Of a DNA stretch of 56,375 nucleotides, positions 50,392-56,375 are shown in pieces; position 1 is the first letter of the stretch, and each line of letters starts with the position of its first letter. This DNA is from Lachnospiraceae bacterium UBA5899. Lineage in GTDB: Bacteria > Bacillota > Clostridia > Lachnospirales > Lachnospiraceae. The notes below the pieces were generated by a model, which searched no databases, was not told the DNA's origin, and worked only from the letters and a program-made list of their open reading frames with translations. The position numbers and the translations under genes are program-made. The stretch lies in the NCBI GenBank assembly GCA_002432425.1, contig DJEL01000008.1:1-56375 (forward strand), in the 5' to 3' direction.

Positions 50392-52893
50392 ATGGTCAAA
50401 AGTACGATGAAGTTCGACAAAGAATTGTTCAAGAGAAGCGTTTTGTATAATATCAAGACACTTTACAGAAAGACGTTAGAGGAGGCAACTCCCCAGCAGG
50501 TTTTCCAGGCGGTATGTTATTCCGTAAAGGACCAAATCATCGATCACTGGATGGAAACCCAGAAGGAATACGACAAAGAAGACCCCAAAATGGTTTATTA
50601 CCTTTCCATGGAGTTCTTAATGGGTCGTGCACTGGGCAACAACCTGATTAATTTACAGGCATACAAGCCGGTAAAGGAAGCGCTGGATGAACTGGGACTG
50701 GACCTCAACGTAATAGAGGATATGGAGCCCGATGCAGCACTGGGTAACGGTGGTCTGGGACGTCTGGCAGCCTGCTTCCTTGACTCTCTGGCAACTCTCG
50801 GCTATCCTGCATACGGCTGCGGTATCCGTTACCGTTATGGTATGTTCAAGCAGGAAATCAGAGACGGTTATCAGGTAGAAGTACCCGACAACTGGCTGGA
50901 AAACGGCAATCCTTTTGAACTTCGTCGTCCCGAATATGCAAAGGTTGTAAAATTCGGCGGCTATGTAAATGTAAATACCGATGAGAAGGGAAGAAACCAT
51001 TTCTTCCAGGAAGGTTACCAGTCCGTAAAGGCGGTTCCCTTCGATCTTCCTATCGTTGGCTACGGCAACGGCATTGTAAATACCTTGCGTATCTGGGATG
51101 CAGAGCCCATCGAATGCTTCCAGCTGGATTCCTTCGACAAGGGTGATTACCAGAAGGCGGTAGAGCAGCAGAACCTTGCCAGAAATATTGTAGAAGTTCT
51201 TTACCCCAACGACAACCACTATGCAGGTAAAGAGCTCCGCTTAAAACAGCAGTATTTCTTTATTTCCGCATCCGTACAGGAAGCTGTGGAAAAATATATG
51301 CGTAAGCATCAGGATATCCGTAAGTTCCATGAGAAGGTTACCTTCCAGCTTAACGATACCCATCCTACCGTAGCCATTCCCGAACTCATGAGAATTTTAA
51401 TGGATGACTACGATTTAGAGTGGGTGGAAGCATGGGATGTTACCACCAAAACCTGCGCTTACACCAACCACACCATCATGGCGGAAGCTCTGGAAAAATG
51501 GCCTATCGAGCTGTTCTCCAGATTACTTCCCCGTATTTACCAGATCGTGGAGGAAATCAACCGCCGCTTCTTAGAGGAAGTTTCCAGACGTTATCCCGGC
51601 GACCAGGAAAAGATTCGTAAGATGGCGATTATTTACGACGGACAGGTACACATGGCAAGACTTGCCATCGTTGCCGGCTATTCCGTAAACGGTGTTGCAA
51701 AATTGCATACCGAAATCTTAAAGAACCAGGAATTAAAAGACTTCTACGAAATGATGCCCGAGAAGTTCAACAACAAGACAAACGGTATCACACAGAGAAG
51801 ATTCTTACTGCATGCAAACCCGCTTCTGGCAGACTGGGTAACCGAGCACATCGGCGACGAATGGATTACCGACCTGCCTCAGATTTCCAAGATGAAGATT
51901 TATGCGGATGACGAAAAGGCACAGCAGGAATTCATGAACATCAAGTACCGCAACAAGGTTCGCCTGGCGGATTACATTTTAGAGCACAACGGCATTGTCG
52001 TTGACCCCCGTTCCATTTTCGACGTACAGGTTAAGCGTCTTCACGAGTACAAGAGACAGCTCCTTAACATCCTGCACGTAATGTACCTTTACAACGAGTT
52101 AAAAGAGCATCCCGATATGGATTTCTATCCCCGTACCTTTATCTTCGGTGCAAAGGCGGCAGCAGGCTACCGCAACGCAAAGCTTACCATTAAGCTGATT
52201 AACTCCGTTGCGGACGTTATCAACAACGACGAGTCCTTAGGCGGCAAGCTGAAGGTGGTATTTATCGAAAACTACAGAGTTTCCAATGCAGAGATTATCT
52301 TTGCGGCATCCGATGTTTCCGAGCAGATTTCCACCGCAAGTAAGGAAGCAAGCGGTACCGGCAATATGAAGTTTATGTTAAACGGTGCGCTGACCCTGGG
52401 TACCATGGACGGTGCAAACGTGGAAATTGTAGAAGAGGTTGGTAAGGAAAATGCCTTTATCTTCGGTCTTACCGCAGAAGAAGTTATTCATTACGAAAAC
52501 TACGGCGGTTACAATCCCATGGAAATTTTCAACAACGACCAGGATATCAGAAAGGTGCTGATGCAGCTGATCAACGGAACCTATGCTCCCGAAGATCCCG
52601 AGCTGTTCCGTCCGCTTTACAACTCCCTGTTAAATACACAGAGCACCGCAAAGGCAGATACCTACTTCATCTTAAAGGATTTTAAGCCTTACGCAGAAGC
52701 ACAGAAGAAGGTAGAAGCTGCTTACAGAGACGAAAAGGGATGGGCAAAGAGTGCTATCTTAAATACGGCAAGCTCCGGCAAGTTTACCTCCGACAGAACC
52801 ATTCAGGAGTACGTGGATGAAATCTGGCACCTTGACAAGGTAGTTCTTCCCGAAAAGAAAGCAGCTCCCGCCAAGGCAGCAAAGACAAAATAA
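50392..52893 (+). CDS. glgP: glycogen/alpha-glucan phosphorylase
   Basis: An 833-aa GT35 phosphorylase: releases glucose-1-phosphate from glycogen or maltodextrin. Pyridoxal-phosphate lysine is Lys660 in G-T-G-N-M-K-F-M-L-N-G. Other family motifs: 'Y-Y-L-S-M-E-F-L-M-G-R', 'G-N-G-G-L-G-R-L-A-A-C-F' and 'V-K-R-L-H-E-Y-K-R-Q'. Full length. GAGGAGG before the ATG; 15 bases after the ileS stop. The very end (about 815-833) is a Lys/Ala-rich tail outside the enzyme fold. Confidence 0.96.
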   Translation: MVKSTMKFDKELFKRSVLYNIKTLYRKTLEEATPQQVFQAVCYSVKDQIIDHWMETQKEYDKEDPKMVYYLSMEFLMGRALGNNLINLQAYKPVKEALDELGLDLNVIEDMEPDAALGNGGLGRLAACFLDSLATLGYPAYGCGIRYRYGMFKQEIRDGYQVEVPDNWLENGNPFELRRPEYAKVVKFGGYVNVNTDEKGRNHFFQEGYQSVKAVPFDLPIVGYGNGIVNTLRIWDAEPIECFQLDSFDKGDYQKAVEQQNLARNIVEVLYPNDNHYAGKELRLKQQYFFISASVQEAVEKYMRKHQDIRKFHEKVTFQLNDTHPTVAIPELMRILMDDYDLEWVEAWDVTTKTCAYTNHTIMAEALEKWPIELFSRLLPRIYQIVEEINRRFLEEVSRRYPGDQEKIRKMAIIYDGQVHMARLAIVAGYSVNGVAKLHTEILKNQELKDFYEMMPEKFNNKTNGITQRRFLLHANPLLADWVTEHIGDEWITDLPQISKMKIYADDEKAQQEFMNIKYRNKVRLADYILEHNGIVVDPRSIFDVQVKRLHEYKRQLLNILHVMYLYNELKEHPDMDFYPRTFIFGAKAAAGYRNAKLTIKLINSVADVINNDESLGGKLKVVFIENYRVSNAEIIFAASDVSEQISTASKEASGTGNMKFMLNGALTLGTMDGANVEIVEEVGKENAFIFGLTAEEVIHYENYGGYNPMEIFNNDQDIRKVLMQLINGTYAPEDPELFRPLYNSLLNTQSTAKADTYFILKDFKPYAEAQKKVEAAYRDEKGWAKSAILNTASSGKFTSDRTIQEYVDEIWHLDKVVLPEKKAAPAKAAKTK

Positions 52894-52912
52894 CAGAAAG
52901 GAACAGGTTTCC

Positions 52913-55201
52913 ATGATTGAATTAGTTAAGGGCGGTGCTTATTTGGTAAACGGTACCGATATCGTAGAAGACAATCAGGATGCTGCCGCTGCCATTGCGC
53001 AGAAGTGCGGCAGAACGGTTACCAAAGAAGAAGCCAAAAAAGAAACCATTGCTTACGGTATTCTGAAAAACCACAATACCTCCGGCAATATGGATAAATT
53101 AAAAATCAAGTTCGACAAGCTGACCAGCCATGATATTACCTTCGTCGGTATTATCCAGACGGCAAGAGCGTCAGGACTGGAAAAATTCCCCATTCCGTAT
53201 GTACTCACCAACTGCCACAACTCCCTGTGTGCGGTTGGCGGTACCATCAACGAGGATGACCATTTATTCGGTCTGACCTGCGCCAAGAAATACGGCGGTG
53301 TGTATGTACCCCCTCATCAGGCGGTTATTCACCAGTTTGCAAGAGAAATGCTTGCAGGCGGCGGCAGAATGATTTTAGGCTCCGACTCCCATACCAGATA
53401 CGGTGCGTTGGGCACCATGGCAATGGGTGAAGGCGGTCCCGAGCTGGTAAAGCAGCTTTTAAATCAGACCTATGATATCAACATGCCCGGCGTGGTAGGT
53501 GTTTATCTTACCGGCGAACCGGTAAAGGGTGTCGGTCCTCAGGACGTGGCGCTCGCCATTATCGGTGCGGTTTTCGCAAACGGCTATGTGAAGAATAAGG
53601 TAATGGAATTTGTAGGACCCGGTGTGGCATCCTTAAGCGCCGATTTCCGTATCGGCATTGATGTTATGACCACCGAGACCACCTGCCTGTCCTCCATCTG
53701 GAAAACAGATGACAGAATTAAGGAATTTTACGATATTCACGGACGTTCCGAAGATTATAAGGAATTAAATCCCGGCGAAGTAGCATATTACGACGGCATG
53801 ATTAAGATTGACTTAAGCACCATCCGTCCCATGATTGCCATGCCGTTCCATCCCAGCAACACCTACACCATCGAAGAGCTGAACGCCAACCTTTCCGACA
53901 TCCTGCATGAAACGGAAGAGCGTGCAAAGGTAAGCCTGGACGGTGCGGTAGAATTCTCCTTACAGGACAAGGTTCGTAACGGCAAGTTCTATGTGGACCA
54001 GGGTATTATTGCCGGATGTGCGGGCGGCGGATTTGAAAACATCTGCGCAGCAGCCGATATCTTAAAGGGACGTTACATCGGCGCGGACGAGTTCACCTTA
54101 AGCGTATATCCCGCTTCCATGCCGGTATACATGGAACTTATCAGGAACGGCTGTGCAGCCACTATTCTGGAAACCGGTGCGGTTATGAAGACGGCATTCT
54201 GCGGTCCCTGCTTCGGCGCAGGCGATACACCCGCCAACAATGCTTTCAGTATCCGTCACTCTACCAGAAACTTCCCGAACCGTGAAGGCTCCAAGCTGCA
54301 GAGCGGTCAGATTGCTTCCGTTGCCCTTATGGATGCAAGATCCATTGCCGCAACCGCAGCAAACAAGGGCGTGCTGACACCGGCTACCGAATTTGATGGT
54401 GATTTCAACCATTATCAGTATCACTTTGACAGCAAGATTTACGCAAACCGCGTATTTGACTCCAAGGGTGTAGCGGACCCTTCCGTAGACATCCACTTCG
54501 GACCCAATATCAAGGACTGGCCCGCTATGGGTGCGCTGCCCGAGAACCTGGTTCTGCAGGTTGTCAGCGAAATCCATGACCCGGTTACCACAACGGACGA
54601 GCTCATTCCTTCCGGTGAAACCTCTTCCTACCGTTCCAATCCTCTGGGACTGGCAGAGTTCACTTTAAGCCGTAAGGACCCGAAGTATGTAGCCCGTGCC
54701 AAGGCTATCCAGAAAGCAGAAACAGAGAGAATGGCAGGCGGACATCCCTGCGAAGCGGTTCCTGCCGTAAAGGATATCATGCATACCGTAAAGGAAAAAT
54801 ACCCGGATGCCAACCACACCAACACCGGTTTCGGCTCCACCATTTTTGCCGTGAAACCCGGCGACGGTTCTGCCCGTGAACAGGCAGCTTCCTGCCAGAA
54901 GGTACTGGGCGGCTGGGCAAACATTGCCAACGAGTATGCTACCAAGCGTTACCGTTCCAACCTGATTAACTGGGGTATGCTTCCTTTCCTGATTGAAAAG
55001 GGCGAGCTTCCCTTCAAGAACCTGGATTACCTCTTTATCCCCGGCATCAAGAAAGCCGTAGAGGAAAAGGCGGACACCATCACCGCATACAAGGTTGGCG
55101 AGGACGGACTGACACCGTTTACCATGACTCTCGGTGAACTGACCGACGAGGAACGCCAGATTATCTTAAAGGGTTGTCTGATTAACTACAACCGCGTGTA
55201 A
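52913..55201 (+). CDS. aconitase-family hydratase
   Basis: A 762-aa protein of the aconitase/homoaconitase superfamily, most like the 'hydratase' subgroup that includes YbhJ. Iron-sulfur cysteines seen: Cys369 (G-C-A-G-G-G) and Cys430-x2-Cys433 (C-G-P-C). 'G-S-D-S-H-T-R-Y-G' and 'N-F-x-N-R-E-G-S' match the aconitase catalytic blocks. C-terminal swivelling domain present (after about 560). Whether it acts on citrate/isocitrate or another hydroxyacid is not clear. AAAGGA site upstream; 19 bases after glgP. Confidence 0.88.
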   Translation: MIELVKGGAYLVNGTDIVEDNQDAAAAIAQKCGRTVTKEEAKKETIAYGILKNHNTSGNMDKLKIKFDKLTSHDITFVGIIQTARASGLEKFPIPYVLTNCHNSLCAVGGTINEDDHLFGLTCAKKYGGVYVPPHQAVIHQFAREMLAGGGRMILGSDSHTRYGALGTMAMGEGGPELVKQLLNQTYDINMPGVVGVYLTGEPVKGVGPQDVALAIIGAVFANGYVKNKVMEFVGPGVASLSADFRIGIDVMTTETTCLSSIWKTDDRIKEFYDIHGRSEDYKELNPGEVAYYDGMIKIDLSTIRPMIAMPFHPSNTYTIEELNANLSDILHETEERAKVSLDGAVEFSLQDKVRNGKFYVDQGIIAGCAGGGFENICAAADILKGRYIGADEFTLSVYPASMPVYMELIRNGCAATILETGAVMKTAFCGPCFGAGDTPANNAFSIRHSTRNFPNREGSKLQSGQIASVALMDARSIAATAANKGVLTPATEFDGDFNHYQYHFDSKIYANRVFDSKGVADPSVDIHFGPNIKDWPAMGALPENLVLQVVSEIHDPVTTTDELIPSGETSSYRSNPLGLAEFTLSRKDPKYVARAKAIQKAETERMAGGHPCEAVPAVKDIMHTVKEKYPDANHTNTGFGSTIFAVKPGDGSAREQAASCQKVLGGWANIANEYATKRYRSNLINWGMLPFLIEKGELPFKNLDYLFIPGIKKAVEEKADTITAYKVGEDGLTPFTMTLGELTDEERQIILKGCLINYNRV

Positions 55202-55225
55202 GCGGAAAATAAAAAAATCAAAACT

Positions 55226-55263
55226 AAAAGCAGGCGAATGCACATCATTTGCCTGCTTTTTCT
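55226..55263 (+). terminator. bidirectional terminator
   Basis: AAAAGCAGGCGAATG (55226-55240) pairs with CATTTGCCTGCTTTT (55246-55260) over 15 bp with one G-T; T-run follows, and an A/T-rich run lies on the other side. Separates the convergent hydratase and DUF368 genes. Confidence 0.87.
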
Positions 55264-55265
55264 GA

Positions 55266-56096
55266 TTAGTGTTCCGGTACTTCGACCTTGCTGTTAAAAG
55301 CATCTAAGAGCTGGGCAAGGAACACACCGGCAGCGAGGAAAAAGAGATTTATCATACTTTCCCTTACGGAACCGGTAAATCCGGCCCGGGGAACGGTCAT
55401 AACCGTAGCGGCAATTACCACACCGACGATGGCGTGGAAGGCAACGGAGTAATGTCTTTCAAAGAGCCGGTTTACAAATTTAGGCAGAATGAGCATGGTA
55501 ACAGCCGCCCCCAGAAGACCGGGCAGGGCAACAGAAACCGACAGATGTCCCAGACCGTCTACAAACGGTGTATACAATCCCAGAGGCATCAGCAGCGTGG
55601 AAAAGCTCATGCCGGGCGCAATGATGCTCAACGCCAGACAGAAGCCGCAGAACACAAACCAGCCAAAGGACGGGGAAATGGTAACGGATGCAGACTGCAG
55701 ACCGATTAACAGGGCAAATACAAGCAGCATGGCGGTAACAAGAGAGATGTAAGAGCCTTTGCTGCGTCCTTTCTGCCCGGCTTCCCGAAACAGGGACGGA
55801 AGCATGCCGGCAATCAGTCCCACAAACAGACAGACGGAAGGGTTGGGGTATTTTTCCAGCACATAGGAAAGCAGGTTGGCAATTCCCAGGAAACCGATGA
55901 TGCCGCCTAAAATAATAGGGAACAGCTTGGGCACATGGGTTTTGAAGTTGCGGACGGGATTGGCTAACAGCTCCATGACGGGTTTGTATACGCCGAAAAT
56001 GACGCTCAGCACGCCGCCGGAAATCCCCGGGAGCACCGCTCCCAGCCCAATCAGGGCACCCTGACACATACGAAGGAAAAAAGATTTTGTTTTCAT
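55266..56096 (-). CDS. popT: DUF368 (PopT-type) polyprenyl-phosphate transporter
   Basis: A 276-aa membrane protein with about eight hydrophobic segments. The N-terminal 'G-A-L-I-G-L-G-A-V-L-P-G-I-S-G-G' and 'I-I-A-P-G-M-S-F-S' repeats are the DUF368 signatures. Members have been shown to move undecaprenyl phosphate across the membrane during cell-wall recycling. Start ATG at 56096 (M-K-T-K-S-F-F-L-R-M). Confidence 0.9.
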   Translation of the reverse strand: MKTKSFFLRMCQGALIGLGAVLPGISGGVLSVIFGVYKPVMELLANPVRNFKTHVPKLFPIILGGIIGFLGIANLLSYVLEKYPNPSVCLFVGLIAGMLPSLFREAGQKGRSKGSYISLVTAMLLVFALLIGLQSASVTISPSFGWFVFCGFCLALSIIAPGMSFSTLLMPLGLYTPFVDGLGHLSVSVALPGLLGAAVTMLILPKFVNRLFERHYSVAFHAIVGVVIAATVMTVPRAGFTGSVRESMINLFFLAAGVFLAQLLDAFNSKVEVPEH

Positions 56097-56321
56097 GACA
56101 AATGAATACCTTTCTATTATGAAAATGCTGATTTTATCTGCGAATCCGATAAATTTACATGAAATCGCCGGGCATTACGAAAAGTTTAACAGTATAATAT
56201 ATGAATTCCTCTTAAAAGTCATGTCATTTTCCTATTCTTAACGGAATATGAACAGGGCATATAAAAAGCAACAGCCATTGTCACAAACAGGCTGGAAACA
56301 CTGAAAGGAGGCATATTGCCA

Positions 56322-56375
56322 ATGAAAAAAACAGGAATGTGGTTATTGACATTGGTATTAGCATTTTGTGCAATG
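56322..56375 (+). CDS. partial exported protein, cut by window edge
   Basis: Only 18 codons are present: M-K-K-T-G-M-W-L-L-T-L-V-L-A-F-C-A-M, the start of a signal peptide. A strong AAAGGAGG lies 10 bases upstream, so this is a real start. No more can be said about function. Confidence 0.8.
   Translation, partial: MKKTGMWLLTLVLAFCAM

Overview
The window looks like chromosome of a spore-forming, anaerobic Lachnospiraceae-type Firmicute (Clostridia). The signs are strong AGGAGG-type ribosome binding sites, a spoVT gene with a sigma-G-like promoter, a T-box in front of ileS, an agr-type peptide system, a bacterial acyl-ACP thioesterase and many Lachnospiraceae-style lipoproteins. Most of it has moderate GC. 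The first 4.6 kb is partly much more AT-rich and is followed by a tRNA-Gln gene.

Layout. 1-4590: an agr-like peptide-signal locus with a very small AgrD-type precursor (24-134), an SH3-like secreted protein, a membrane-anchored propeller-like protein, a propeller-like lipoprotein, a family-1 solute-binding lipoprotein and AgrB. 4650-5170: tRNA-Gln, its terminator, a decayed small gene with an internal 84-bp duplication, and a control region with two direct repeats 21 bp apart. 5295-8023: a GH127 beta-L-arabinofuranosidase facing an AraC-type regulator. 8187-16718: acyl-ACP thioesterase, a CvfB-like S1 protein, a CdaR/PucR regulator, then ftsE-ftsX-M23 peptidase-S41 peptidase (cell-wall remodelling at division) and a DEAD-box helicase. 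16866-23381: a YhaO/YhaN (SbcD/SbcC-like) pair, a lipoprotein, an L-2-amino-thiazoline-4-carboxylate-hydrolase-family protein, a 53-bp repeat, and an isolated pilT on the other strand.

23655-40295 is a single-direction block of about 16.6 kb that reads as one nitrogen-scavenging island. It holds a MerR regulator, a MerR-type promoter (19-bp spacer filled by a perfect dyad) followed by a leader terminator, potABCD-like uptake, a MATE exporter, two tandem cysteine hydrolases, an M20 amidohydrolase, a GAF-LuxR regulator, an 11-bp direct-repeat operator, the two DUF1989 'urea carboxylase-associated' proteins, a 1198-aa urea/guanidine carboxylase and allophanate hydrolase. From what is known of these families, the last four fit guanidine use better than urea use: guanidine -> carboxyguanidine -> allophanate -> ammonia + CO2. 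The cysteine hydrolases could feed allophanate from a biuret-like compound (inference).

40316-44729 is rich in repeats: a reiterated terminator arm, a PPC-domain protein with an internal deletion, an alpha/beta hydrolase, a purine phosphoribosyltransferase, and a GNAT gene. The GNAT gene is preceded by a 52-bp-period sparse repeat array, interrupted by a 15-bp coding repeat, and followed by a 41-bp-period array; a ThrE-type exporter comes next. 44825-56375: spoVT, a diguanylate cyclase and ileS with divergent promoters that share one -35 box, the ileS T-box, glycogen phosphorylase, an aconitase-family hydratase, a DUF368/PopT membrane protein, and the first 18 codons of a secreted protein cut by the window edge.

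The strongest candidates for something undescribed are the 52-bp sparse array (42181-42480), the agr locus in which solute-binding and propeller proteins lie between AgrD and AgrB, and the MerR/LuxR-controlled guanidine/biuret-type island with its own Pot-like transporter.
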